DNA from: Rhodococcoides kyotonense
GTDB taxonomy: Bacteria > Actinomycetota > Actinomycetes > Mycobacteriales > Mycobacteriaceae
Direction of reading: 5' to 3'
NCBI RefSeq assembly: GCF_001645385.1
Contig: NZ_LVHI01000023.1
Location: 62,001 to 126,000 of the forward strand
DNA: 64,000 nucleotides
Position numbers and translations under genes: made by a program. The notes beneath the pieces were generated by a model. It made no database searches and was not told where the DNA came from. It saw only the letters and a program-made list of their open reading frames with translations. Numbering within the stretch: the stretch's first letter is position 1; each line of letters opens with the position of its first letter. Shown piece after piece: positions 8,937 through 17,597 of the stretch.

Positions 8937-11060
8937 GTGACCACACCACTTCTGCCACCGCGAGCGACTCCGCAGCCGCGCGCTGCGTCTCGGCACCGCC
9001 GCGCGCGTCGTTTCACGTCGAACCGCGATCATGTTCTGCTGGCCGCGCTGCTCGTCGCCACGGCGGTGCTCTATCTGTGGAATCTGACTGCGAGCGGCTA
9101 CGCCAACACCTTCTATGCCGCGGCGGCGCAGGCGGGTTCGAAGGACTGGACGGCGTGGTTCTTCGGTTCGCTCGACTCGTCGAACTTCATCACCGTCGAC
9201 AAGCCGCCGGCGTCGCTGTGGGTGATGGGCCTCTCCGCGAGGATCTTCGGATTCTCCAGCGCGAGCCTGCTCGTCCCGCAAGCGCTCATGGGTGTCGGCG
9301 CGGTGGCGACGGTGTATGCCGCGGTGAAGCGGGTCGCGAATCCGACTGCCGGTCTGCTGGCCGGTGCTGCGTTGGCGTCGATTCCCGCTGCTGCTCTGAT
9401 GTTCCGGTTCGACAATCCCGACGCGCTGCTGGTGCTGCTGATGTCGGTGGGCGCGTACTTCGTGGTGCGGTCGTTGCAGACTGCGGTCGGTCGTCGTGCT
9501 GCGATGTGGCTCGCGTTCGCCGGTGTCGCACTGGGATTCGCGTTCTTGACGAAGATGCTGCAGGGCCTGCTGGTGTTGCCCGCGTTCGGACTGACGTATC
9601 TCGTTGCGGGACAGGCACGTCTGCGTGCGCGCCTGCTGCATCTCGTCGGTGCTTTCGCGGCGTTGATCGCCGGTGCCGGGTGGTGGGTCGTGACGGTCGC
9701 GTTGTGGCCTGCCGATGCTCGTCCGTACATCGGCGGTTCGACGGACAACACCGTGATGGATCTGGTGCTCGGCTACAACGGGCTCGGGCGCATCTTCGGA
9801 GGAAGCGGCAACGGCGGTGGGGGCGGTGGCGGCGGAATGAGCGGCGCCGCTGCGGGTTCCAGTTTCGGCGGCGCCACCGGCCTGGATCGGTTGTTCGGCA
9901 GCGAGATGGGTATCGAGATCTCGTGGCTCGTTCCGGCTGCGCTGATCGCGTTGGTGTTCGGGTTGATTGCTCGCGGTCGTGCGCCGCGGACGGATCTGCT
10001 GCGAGCCTCGCTCGTGCTGTGGGGTGGTTGGTTCCTTGTAACGGGCCTGATCTTCAGTTACATGTCCGGCACGATTCATCCCTACTACACGGTGGCTCTG
10101 GCGCCCGCGATCGCAGGTCTGATCGGTACGGGCGGGTACGCATTGTGGTTGCGCCGTGAATCGATCTGGGGCAGAGCAGGTCTGGCGACGGTGATGCTCG
10201 CTGCCGGAATCTGGTCGTGGGTTTTGCTGAACCGCAATTCCGATTGGCTGCCCGCATTGAAATGGATCTTGTTGGTGGGCACGGTCGTCGGAGCTGCGCT
10301 GTGGCTTGCGGCCGGTCGGTTCCGGAAGTTGGCGGCTGTCGCGCTGATCGTCGGGGCGCTGGCAGGACTCGGTGGTGGGACGTCGTACGCCATCGCGACG
10401 GCGGCGACCGCGCATGGTGGATCCATCCCGACCGCTGGTCCGACCGGTGCCGTCTCGGATACCGGTATGGGCGGCGGCATGGGTGGCGGCATGGGTGGCG
10501 GCGGCATGCGGATGCCGAGTGACGGTCAGGCGCCCGGTGGTGAAATGCCGAGTGGTGAGATGCCGGCCGGTGGAATGTCCGGCGGTGAGGTGCCCAGCGG
10601 TACGGGTGATGGTCAGCAGCCCGGCGCGTCGGTGTCCGACAGCACCCAGGGCGGTACTCCGTCCGGCGGCGCTCCGTCCGGCGGCCCGGGTATGTCGTCG
10701 CAATCGTCCGATGCGGTGAACGAGTTGCTCGAATCTGCCGGCACCACGTGGTCGGCCGCGGTGAACGGTTCGCAGTCGGCCGCGACGTACGAGCTGGCTA
10801 CCGATACGGCCGTCATGGCGATCGGTGGGTGGAGCAGTGACCCTGCTCCGACGCTCGACCAGTTCATCGCGTATGTCGCGGACCATCAGGTGAAGTACTA
10901 CATCTCGAGTGGTCAGGGCGGAGGCATGGGCGGACCGGGCGGTCCCGGCGGTGGCTCGGACAGTACGTCGTCCGAGATCGCAGAATGGGTGGCCGCCAAT
11001 TTCACGGCCACGACTGTCGACGGCACGACTGTCTACGACCTCAGCACCTACGCCGGCTGA
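8937..11060 (+). CDS. GT39-family (ArnT/YkcB-like) membrane glycosyltransferase with Gly/Met-rich extracytoplasmic region
   Basis: 707 residues. An N-terminal basic tail is followed by many membrane helices; ITVDKPPASLWVMGLS (85-100) and RFDNPDALLVLL (157-168) are typical of the PMT/ArnT/YkcB group, which move sugars from polyprenyl-phosphate donors to lipids or wall polymers outside the membrane. Two low-complexity Gly runs are seen: residues about 288-300 within a loop, and about 510-590, where Gly/Met/Pro/Ser repeats (GGGMGGGMGGGGMRM, GGEMPSGEMPAGGMSGGE) separate the membrane part from a compact C-terminal domain that itself contains another Gly-rich insert near 660. GTG start with GGAGG 6 nt upstream. 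Acceptor unknown. Confidence 0.82.
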   Translation: MTTPLLPPRATPQPRAASRHRRARRFTSNRDHVLLAALLVATAVLYLWNLTASGYANTFYAAAAQAGSKDWTAWFFGSLDSSNFITVDKPPASLWVMGLSARIFGFSSASLLVPQALMGVGAVATVYAAVKRVANPTAGLLAGAALASIPAAALMFRFDNPDALLVLLMSVGAYFVVRSLQTAVGRRAAMWLAFAGVALGFAFLTKMLQGLLVLPAFGLTYLVAGQARLRARLLHLVGAFAALIAGAGWWVVTVALWPADARPYIGGSTDNTVMDLVLGYNGLGRIFGGSGNGGGGGGGGMSGAAAGSSFGGATGLDRLFGSEMGIEISWLVPAALIALVFGLIARGRAPRTDLLRASLVLWGGWFLVTGLIFSYMSGTIHPYYTVALAPAIAGLIGTGGYALWLRRESIWGRAGLATVMLAAGIWSWVLLNRNSDWLPALKWILLVGTVVGAALWLAAGRFRKLAAVALIVGALAGLGGGTSYAIATAATAHGGSIPTAGPTGAVSDTGMGGGMGGGMGGGGMRMPSDGQAPGGEMPSGEMPAGGMSGGEVPSGTGDGQQPGASVSDSTQGGTPSGGAPSGGPGMSSQSSDAVNELLESAGTTWSAAVNGSQSAATYELATDTAVMAIGGWSSDPAPTLDQFIAYVADHQVKYYISSGQGGGMGGPGGPGGGSDSTSSEIAEWVAANFTATTVDGTTVYDLSTYAG

Positions 11061-11111
11061 GCCACGCAGCACCAAGACATGGCAGCCCCCGACCTCAGGC
11101 CATGACGCGTA

Positions 11112-11148
11112 GATCCCCTGTCCTGCCATCGCGGTGGGGCAGGGGATC
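11112..11148. terminator. Hairpin between convergent GT39 and DUF222/HNH genes
   Basis: The 9-bp arm GATCCCCTG (11112-11120) pairs with CAGGGGATC (11140-11148) around a G/C-rich interior that can pair further. No T-tract follows on either strand. Placed between two converging genes (ends 11060 and 11196), it is a plausible bidirectional terminator. Confidence 0.5.
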
Positions 11149-11195
11149 GTCGTTGTCGGATCGCCTGTGTCAGAACGGCGCTGGGTCATCGGCGT

Positions 11196-13319
11196 CTACC
11201 CTTTCTTTTCCGGTGATATCGACGTTCCAGGGGTCGGTGGGTTGATCGTGGGTGGTTGTCTCGCTGGCCTTCTCGGCCCCCTGGTCTTCTCTGTCTCGCT
11301 GGTCTTTTCGGGCTCGACGGGCGATGGGGCTGTCGATTCCGGTTCGGCGGGTTCTGCTTTGCATGTGGGTCTGCGTTTGCGGGGTATGTGGGGTGTGAGT
11401 GTGTGGCCGGTGAGATCGGTTGCGCCGACGCTGCTTCCGGGGAGGGTGACGGCGGTGCTGCCGGAGTTCGATGTCCAGTATTCGATGGCTCCGGCGAGCA
11501 TGGTGGTGTGCCAGGCGCCCATGGTTTTGAGGGAGTGGTGGTAGCGGCACAGGCAGTGCACGTTGGTCAGGATCGTCCAGCCGCCGTGGGCGGGGTCGTG
11601 GTGGAGGTAGGGGATGATGTGGTCGAGTTCGCAGCTGGCTGCGGGTACGTCGCAGCCGGGGAATCGGCAGGTGCGGTCGCGGTGGCGGACCAGGTCGGCG
11701 AGCTGTGTGCGGGGCTTGTAGTGCAGTGCTCCGGCGGGTGGTTCGATGAATCCTCCGTGGCCGTCGGGGTAGAGCGCTTGCGCGACTGCGGGGTTGGCGG
11801 CGATCGCTTTCTCGAGGGCGGCGATGAGTGTGTAGGAGCCGCGGTAGGGGCCGGTGTCGTTGGGGACGGTCTGTGCGCGAGTGGCGCCTGCTGCGGGTTT
11901 CGGGAGGTTCAGTCCGCGTCGGCGTCGCCCGCGTCCGAGTGGGTGGAATGTCAGATGATCGACAGATGCCGAGCCTCCGGTAGCTGCGGGGGCATTCTCG
12001 GATTCGGCCGCGGCGTCCCCGGGATCACCCTGCTCGGCGCTTTGTTGGCCGACCGTTCCTTCGGAGCTTTCATGACCGGCCGTTCCTTCGGCCGCCTCGC
12101 TGCCGTCTTTTTCGCCCTGGCCGTTGGTCGCGTCGCTGTCGTTTTCTTCGACCTGGTCGTCGGTCTCGGCCGCAGTGTTCTCACTCTCCGCGGTCTCGGT
12201 TGCCTCGGTGGTCTCGGTCTCCGCGCTCTCGCCGTCGGCCTCGTTTTCGCCGCCTCCGCCGCTGCAGGTCTCGTCGCTAGCCTGAATGTCGTCGTCAGCC
12301 TCGCTCGCGTCGTTTACTTCGTCGTTGTCGGCCGTGTCGTCGGCTGTGGTGGTGATCTGGAGTTCGTCGGCGATGTTGCGGGCTTCGGTGATGACGATCT
12401 GCCAGTCACTGTTGGCGGCGAGTTCGCGGGCGTAGGCGGCGTCGATGAGGCCGTGTCCGGCGAGGTAGGCGGGTAGATCGTTCAATGCGGCGAGGGTGGC
12501 GAGGTCGATGGTGATCGAGGTCAGTGGTACTCGCCGGTCGGGCAGGGTTCGGTTGGCGGTGCAGGGGTGGTCTTCGTCGACTTCGCAGGTGCAGGCGAGA
12601 TGGGTTTCGCGTCGCATGCATGCGGTGTAGGCGGCGGCGAGGCGTTGGCTGCGGGTGCGGGGGTCGCGCGGGCATAGGGTGGCGGCCATTTCGGTGATCG
12701 CTTGCCAGCAGGCGGCGGCGTCGGCGGCGTCGAGGGTTGCTTCGATGGTGGCGATCAGGTCTTTGTCGCGGTAGCGCACTCCGGTGAGTTTTTTCAGGTC
12801 TTCCCGCACCTCGGCGACTTCGTCGGGTGCGGTGCGCTGGATGATGGCGGCGATTTCGGTGGCCAATGGTCCGGGCGAGAGCCTTCTGGCGGCGTGTAGT
12901 ACTTCGGCTTCGATCCGGGTGGCGGCATCCAAAGACAGCGGGGAGGTGACGCGGTAGATCGCGCGGACGCGGGCGAGGTCGAGTTCGCCTAATTCGAATG
13001 CTGTTTTGATCGCGGGCAGGCGTAGCCGTAGGTCCATGCCGATCTCGGCGAAGGTGTCTGCGACGGTTTTCGAGCAGCCCAAAATTTTCGCGGTTTCGGA
13101 GGCCGCGTAGTTACCGGCATCGGTGATCAAATCCCCGACTTGGATGGTTTGATGGATGCACGAATCCCAGATGTGCGCCGCCAGAGCGACTTTCCGTGCG
13201 CAGGCCTGATTCTCCAGGACCGCGACCTCCAACAGCTCACCCAACAAGTCGGTGTCGATGACCGGTTTCTTCTGTGGTCCGACGTATTTCGCGAACGCGC
13301 TGCGCTCCGTGAACGGCAT
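11196..13319 (-). CDS. DUF222 / HNH endonuclease domain protein (13E12 family)
   Basis: 707 residues. The N-terminal 320 residues are the helical DUF222 domain (Ala-rich, with a Cys-rich patch LACTCEVDEDHPC near 241-252). Residues about 324-450 form a strongly acidic, low-complexity linker. The C-terminal HNH domain (about 548-605) has CRFPGCDVPAASCELDHIIPY, the ILTNVHCLCRYHH second half and therefore two zinc-type Cys pairs plus the catalytic His in LDH. A basic, Pro-rich tail ends it. These proteins are repeated in many actinobacterial genomes and are DNA-damage-induced in M. tuberculosis. Here a perfect SOS box lies 24 bp before the ATG. Function of the family is not settled. Confidence 0.87.
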   Translation of the reverse strand: MPFTERSAFAKYVGPQKKPVIDTDLLGELLEVAVLENQACARKVALAAHIWDSCIHQTIQVGDLITDAGNYAASETAKILGCSKTVADTFAEIGMDLRLRLPAIKTAFELGELDLARVRAIYRVTSPLSLDAATRIEAEVLHAARRLSPGPLATEIAAIIQRTAPDEVAEVREDLKKLTGVRYRDKDLIATIEATLDAADAAACWQAITEMAATLCPRDPRTRSQRLAAAYTACMRRETHLACTCEVDEDHPCTANRTLPDRRVPLTSITIDLATLAALNDLPAYLAGHGLIDAAYARELAANSDWQIVITEARNIADELQITTTADDTADNDEVNDASEADDDIQASDETCSGGGGENEADGESAETETTEATETAESENTAAETDDQVEENDSDATNGQGEKDGSEAAEGTAGHESSEGTVGQQSAEQGDPGDAAAESENAPAATGGSASVDHLTFHPLGRGRRRRGLNLPKPAAGATRAQTVPNDTGPYRGSYTLIAALEKAIAANPAVAQALYPDGHGGFIEPPAGALHYKPRTQLADLVRHRDRTCRFPGCDVPAASCELDHIIPYLHHDPAHGGWTILTNVHCLCRYHHSLKTMGAWHTTMLAGAIEYWTSNSGSTAVTLPGSSVGATDLTGHTLTPHIPRKRRPTCKAEPAEPESTAPSPVEPEKTSETEKTRGPRRPARQPPTINPPTPGTSISPEKKG

Positions 13320-13342
13320 GGATTCAAGCCCCCCGACTCGAT

Positions 13343-13358
13343 TCGAACTTGTGTTCGA
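13343..13358 (-). promoter_or_regulatory. SOS box (LexA operator) upstream of the DUF222/HNH gene
   Basis: The site is TCGAACTTGTGTTCGA on the plus strand, a perfect match to the actinobacterial LexA consensus TCGAAC-N4-GTTCGA. It sits 24 bp before the ATG at 13319 and directly next to a -10-like TATAGT (minus strand, 13363-13358), so bound LexA would block transcription. Confidence 0.85.
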
Positions 13359-13363
13359 CTATA
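13358..13363 (-). promoter_or_regulatory. Probable -10 element (TATAGT) of the DUF222/HNH gene
   Basis: Read on the minus strand, TATAGT adjoins the SOS box, sharing one base with it. The expected transcription start would fall inside the LexA site, giving a leader of about 30 nt. Confidence 0.55.
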
Positions 13364-13525
13364 CCACCGGAGATCGCGATGTCAAGGAAAAGTTACTGCG
13401 TCACAGAGGATTTCGATGCTGCGGGCGCTACCACATGCCACCGACAAGAACGCGCCGCGCCCATCGCGACAGGCATCGACCAGCGTCACGCATCAATGGG
13501 ACTGGGCCCGGGCACCCGAACGCCT

Positions 13526-13925
13526 CTACGTCACATCCCGGATATCCGTGACCCTGTGGTCGAATTCGCTGTCCACGTCGTCGACAGCATCCTCGACGCG
13601 CCCGAACTCGAGAGGCCGGTATACGAACACAGTTGACATTCCCAGATCTCGAGCCGCCCGCAGATCGTACGGGTGCGACGCCACCATCGCTGCACGCTCA
13701 GGGCGCACACCCAAGTATCGGCACGTTTGTTCGTGCAACACGGATCTAGCTCGAATCCGTCGAACATCTCGGCGGTCAGCGATGCACCTCAATCGCTTTC
13801 GTGCTTTTCGGCCGATTCACCATCGACGACACTCGTCCACCACAGCCGATCCCCGCAACTCGCGAACCCCGTCGACGACGTCCGGCCACAGCGTCAACCG
13901 GCGCCGCGTCTGAAGACGCCGTCCG
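13526..13925 (-). pseudogene. Frameshifted relic of a type II haloacid dehalogenase (HAD) gene
   Basis: Pieces of one HAD protein occur in order but in different frames on the minus strand. RRLTLWPDVVDGVRELR (about 13916-13866) matches the cap/SNG region of haloacid dehalogenases. Further on, CRYLGVRPERAAMVASHPYDLRAARDLG, continuing to TVFVYRPLEFG (about 13726-13575), matches the conserved HAD C-terminal motif (MVAAHPYDLRAA). Stops and at least two frame changes lie between, and the N-terminal DxD nucleophile segment is missing, perhaps replaced by the neighbouring lipoprotein gene, which ends at 13977. The identification rests on motif recognition. Confidence 0.6.
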
Positions 13926-13976
13926 AGAGACGGAGACGTCGAATACACACGCGCCCTACGCCGTCGCGCGAGGGCC

Positions 13977-15020
13977 CTAGATCTGCACGTCCACCCACAC
14001 CAACCTGTGGTCCGACGGGTGTTCCACCCCGGCCGGCCAATGAACACCCGAGCCCGCGACTGTCAGGTCGTCCGATGGCAAGGCGTAGTCGACCCGCAGA
14101 TCGCCGGGCACGGGATCGGCGAAATCCGCTGTATCCGTTCCACTACCGGCTTCCGACGTCGGCGCAGGATCCTGAACTCGAGGGTGATCCAACAGTTGCT
14201 GAATCGACCCGGCCACCGAATCGCCGTCGACCGGATCGCTGTTCTGATCACCCACCACGACGAACGATGCACCGGAGTCCAATCCGCCACGAACTCCGTT
14301 GTCGTCGTACAGATACTCCGCACCGGAGATGTAGTCGGCGGTCAGTCGGATCTCGTCGTGATTGCGCTTGCCGTTGCGATCCTCCGGGCCGTCGAACGAC
14401 GGGGGAGTCGGATGCGACGCCAGCACATGCAGCGTCCGGCCGTCGACATCCACCGGTACATCCCAGTGCGACTTGCTGGACAGGCGCAACGCGTCCGACG
14501 CGTCCCCGTAGTAGTCGCGTGGCAACAGCGAATTCGGCATGTCCTTCCACAGGAAGTTCTGGAACGTACGCACGCCCGAGGTGTCGATCGGATACTTCGA
14601 CAACACCACCATTCCGTACTGGCCAGGGAATTGACCGAACCCGTAGGCATCTCCCGGGTCACCCGTGGCGCCGTCGACATCCAGATCCAGCCCCGAGTCG
14701 ACGCCCGTGTTCACTGGCGCCGTGTACGAGAATTCGTACTTGCCGTCGAGGTACCGATCACGAAACAGGTTCACCGCATCGGGACCCGAATAGTCGAACT
14801 CGTTGATCAGCACCACATCCGGATCGTTCTGCCCGACGATGTCCGCAACCGCACGTATCTGCGCATCTTCGCCCTGCAGGTCGGCGACCAACTCGCCCGC
14901 GGCGCTTCGATTCATGCTCGCGTTGAACGTCGCAACCCTGATGGTCGACGCCTCGTTCTCGGCGGGCGACGCGCACCCGGCCAACACGGCAACAGCACAA
15001 ACACCGGCGAAAATCCTCAT
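13977..15020 (-). CDS. Lipoprotein of the endonuclease/exonuclease/phosphatase (EEP) superfamily
   Basis: 347 residues. The N-terminus MRIFAGVCAVAVLAGC is a lipoprotein signal with lipobox LAGC, so the protein is anchored outside the membrane. The EEP fold is shown by RVATFNASMNR (first strand, metal Asn), DPDVVLINEFDYSG (catalytic Glu), LHVLASHPTPPSFDG, SFVVVGDQNSDP (GDxN) and the final EHPSDHRLVW (catalytic Asp-His). It probably cleaves phosphodiesters in nucleic acid, nucleotides or lipids. ATG 15020 is preferred; GTG 15029 would add three residues. Upstream of the HAD relic on the same strand. Confidence 0.83.
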   Translation of the reverse strand: MRIFAGVCAVAVLAGCASPAENEASTIRVATFNASMNRSAAGELVADLQGEDAQIRAVADIVGQNDPDVVLINEFDYSGPDAVNLFRDRYLDGKYEFSYTAPVNTGVDSGLDLDVDGATGDPGDAYGFGQFPGQYGMVVLSKYPIDTSGVRTFQNFLWKDMPNSLLPRDYYGDASDALRLSSKSHWDVPVDVDGRTLHVLASHPTPPSFDGPEDRNGKRNHDEIRLTADYISGAEYLYDDNGVRGGLDSGASFVVVGDQNSDPVDGDSVAGSIQQLLDHPRVQDPAPTSEAGSGTDTADFADPVPGDLRVDYALPSDDLTVAGSGVHWPAGVEHPSDHRLVWVDVQI

Positions 15021-15064
15021 GCCCGGCACCGTAGAGACTGCATCTGAACAGCACGTGAATTAAC

Positions 15065-15082
15065 AAGCAGGCGCGCTTGCTT
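15065..15082. promoter_or_regulatory. Operator-like palindrome before the acyl-CoA carboxylase operon
   Basis: AAGCAGGCGCGCTTGCTT is an 18-bp inverted repeat with one mismatch, ending 29 bp before the first gene of the operon. Its size and symmetry fit a TetR-family operator. The short T-run that follows could also make it a weak terminator-like structure. Confidence 0.5.
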
Positions 15083-15111
15083 TTTTACGAACCCGCTGGA
15101 ATGCTGTCCAC

Positions 15112-15909
15112 ATGGCCGACCTCGACTCGATCGTCGATGACCTCCGCGCGGAAGGCGATGCGCTGGACGCGCTCGTCGCCCACCTCGACCAAGAACAATG
15201 GTCGACGCCTACTCCCGCCGCCGGATGGACCATCGCTCACCAGATCGGACACCTGTCCTGGACAGACAACGTCGCCGAGCGGACGACGTCGGGTGCAGCA
15301 GGCGACGCCGACGCGGCGGCCGAGTTCGACGTAGCACTGAAGCAAGCGTGGGCCGACCCCACCGGATTCGTCGACGCCGCCGCCGACGAGGAAGCCGCCA
15401 AGCCGGACCTGCTGACCACCTGGCGCACCCGCAGGCACGCCATGACCGATGCGCTCGCGAAAGTGCCGGCGCGAGTCAAGATCCCATGGTTCGGCCCGCC
15501 CATGAGCGCGGCGTCCATGGCGACAGCCCGATTGATGGAAACGTGGGCACACGGCCAGGACGTCGCCGACGCACTCGGCATCGTCAGGGAGCCGACCGAC
15601 CGCATCAAGGGCGTGGCGCATATCGGGGTGCGCACACGCGACTTCGCCTACGCTGTCAACCAGCAGACTCCGCCGGCCGAGCCGTTCCGGGTCGAGCTCA
15701 CTTCCCCCTTGGGTGAGCTCTGGACCTGGGGGCCGGAGGACGCGTCGCAGCGCGTCACCGGCTCGGCGGCGGACTTCTGCCTCTTGGTGACCCAGCGCGC
15801 TCACCGCGACGACCTCGATCTCACGGCCGTCGGTGACGACGCACAGCACTGGCTCACCATCGCTCAGGCCTTCGCGGGCCCACCTGGATCGGGACGTGAC
15901 AAACGATGA
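15112..15909 (+). CDS. TIGR03084-type metal-dependent protein (DinB/MDMPI fold)
   Basis: 265 residues resembling the mycothiol-dependent maleylpyruvate isomerase/DinB-like four-helix fold: an N-terminal helical part beginning [22 protein letters not shown], the metal-site segment [17 protein letters not shown], a second conserved segment [18 protein letters not shown], and a C-terminal part ([15 protein letters not shown]) like the SCP2-type tail of this group. This family is regularly found with acyl-CoA carboxylase/AtuA clusters; no reaction is established. Its stop overlaps the next start (ATGA), making it the first gene of a coupled operon. Confidence 0.78.
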   Translation: MADLDSIVDDLRAEGDALDALVAHLDQEQWSTPTPAAGWTIAHQIGHLSWTDNVAERTTSGAAGDADAAAEFDVALKQAWADPTGFVDAAADEEAAKPDLLTTWRTRRHAMTDALAKVPARVKIPWFGPPMSAASMATARLMETWAHGQDVADALGIVREPTDRIKGVAHIGVRTRDFAYAVNQQTPPAEPFRVELTSPLGELWTWGPEDASQRVTGSAADFCLLVTQRAHRDDLDLTAVGDDAQHWLTIAQAFAGPPGSGRDKR

Positions 15910-17597
15910 CCGTGCGGATCGGTAACTGCTCCGGCTTCTACGGCGATCGTCTCTCGGCGATGCGTGAGATGCTCGAAGGCGGCGAACTCGACTATCTGAC
16001 AGGCGATTACCTCGCCGAACTGACGATGCTGATTCTCGGCCGCGACCGGATGAAGGACGCCACCCGCGGCTACGCGAAAACCTTCCTGCGCCAGGCCGAG
16101 GACTGCCTCGGGCTCGCTCTGGACAAGGGTGTCAAGATCGTCGCCAACGCGGGCGGACTCAATCCCGAAGGGCTCGTCGACGCGCTCGACAAGCTCGGTT
16201 TCGGCGCCGAAATCGCCTATGTCGAGGGCGACGACCTGTTGCCGCGCGCACAGGAACTCGGCCTCGGCTCGCCACTGACCGCCAATGCGTATCTCGGCGC
16301 GTGGGGCATCGTCGAATGCCTGAAATCGGGCGCCGACGTCGTCGTCACCGGGCGCGTCACCGACGCGTCCGTCATCGTCGGGCCAGCCGCACATCACTTC
16401 GGTTGGACACCAACCGATTACGACGCCTTGGCCGGGGCTGTCGTCGCCGGTCACGTCATCGAATGCGGCACCCAGGCGACGGGCGGCAACTACTCCTTCT
16501 TCACCGAGATCGCCGACATGTCCCGTCCCGGCTTCCCGATCGCCGAGATCGAGGCCGACGGTTCCTCGGTCATCACCAAGCACGAGAAGACCGGCGGCGC
16601 AGTGAGCGTCGGCACCGTCACCGCACAGTTGCTGTACGAGATCACCGGTGGGCGGTACGCGAATCCCGACGTCACCGCACGGATCGACACGGCCCGACTG
16701 ACACAGGAATCGAGCAATCGCGTCCGCATCAGCGGCGTGACCGGCGAAGCACCGCCCCCGACGCTGAAGGTCTCGCTCAACTCGCTCGGCGGTTTCCGCA
16801 ACGAATTCACGTTCGTGCTGACGGGACTCGACATCGACGCGAAAGCCGAACTCGCCCGTAGACAGTTCGAAGCCTGGTTGCCGACGAGGCCGAAAGAGCT
16901 CGACTGGACCCTCGTTCGCAGCGACAAGCCCGACGCCGACACCGAGGAAACGGCAAGCGCCGTGCTTCGGTGCGTCGCGCGCGACAGCGACCCCAACGTC
17001 GTCGGCCGCCAATTCTCCGCAGTGGCAGTCGAACTCGCACTCGCGAGCTACCCCGGTTTCTCGCTGACGGCTCCGCCGTCGAACGGCGGTCCGTACGGTG
17101 TGTTCACGGCCGGCTTCGTACCGATCGCCGACGTGCCGCATACAGCGGTACTCCCGGACGGTACGCGGCGCGACATCCGCCCTGCCGAAGAGACCCGTGA
17201 GCTTGCATCTCTGGAACCTGCCGAGCTTCCAGGCAAGCGTCCGGTCGAGCCCACCGTCCGCCTCCCGCTCGGCACCATCGCGGCCGCCCGTAGCGGCGAC
17301 AAGGGCGGTAACGCCAACGTCGGCGTCTGGGTGCGCACCGACGACGAATTCGCTTGGCTCGCACATGCACTGACGGAGTCGAAGCTGAAAGAGATGCTGC
17401 CGGAGACGCGCGAGCTCACCGTCACCCGCCACGTACTGCCGAACCTCAGAGCCGTCAATTTCGTCATCGACGGGATTCTGGGCGAAGGCGTTGCGTCACA
17501 AGCACGTTTCGATCCTCAGGCCAAAGGCCTCGGCGAGTGGCTTCGGTCTCGCCACATCGACATTCCCGAAACGCTCGCATTCCAAGGAGACATATGA
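15906..17597 (+). CDS. AtuA-like (DUF1446) acyclic-terpene-utilisation family protein
   Basis: 563 residues. The N-terminal half has the DUF1446 signatures [46 protein letters not shown] and [19 protein letters not shown]; the C-terminal part contains the conserved [20 protein letters not shown] stretch. AtuA is required for citronellol growth in Pseudomonas, but its chemistry is unknown. The closest context match is M. tuberculosis Rv0976c, next to fadE13-accD2-accA2. It overlaps both neighbours by 4 bp (ATGA), so it is produced in step with the dehydrogenase and carboxylase. Confidence 0.85.
   Translation: MTVRIGNCSGFYGDRLSAMREMLEGGELDYLTGDYLAELTMLILGRDRMKDATRGYAKTFLRQAEDCLGLALDKGVKIVANAGGLNPEGLVDALDKLGFGAEIAYVEGDDLLPRAQELGLGSPLTANAYLGAWGIVECLKSGADVVVTGRVTDASVIVGPAAHHFGWTPTDYDALAGAVVAGHVIECGTQATGGNYSFFTEIADMSRPGFPIAEIEADGSSVITKHEKTGGAVSVGTVTAQLLYEITGGRYANPDVTARIDTARLTQESSNRVRISGVTGEAPPPTLKVSLNSLGGFRNEFTFVLTGLDIDAKAELARRQFEAWLPTRPKELDWTLVRSDKPDADTEETASAVLRCVARDSDPNVVGRQFSAVAVELALASYPGFSLTAPPSNGGPYGVFTAGFVPIADVPHTAVLPDGTRRDIRPAEETRELASLEPAELPGKRPVEPTVRLPLGTIAAARSGDKGGNANVGVWVRTDDEFAWLAHALTESKLKEMLPETRELTVTRHVLPNLRAVNFVIDGILGEGVASQARFDPQAKGLGEWLRSRHIDIPETLAFQGDI

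Noticed and set aside
6984..11189. Open frame of 1401 codons on the minus strand
   Set aside because: It runs antisense to the DHA2 and GT39 genes, is extremely rich in Arg/His/Asp and low in aliphatic residues, and has no motif. It results from high-GC third positions.
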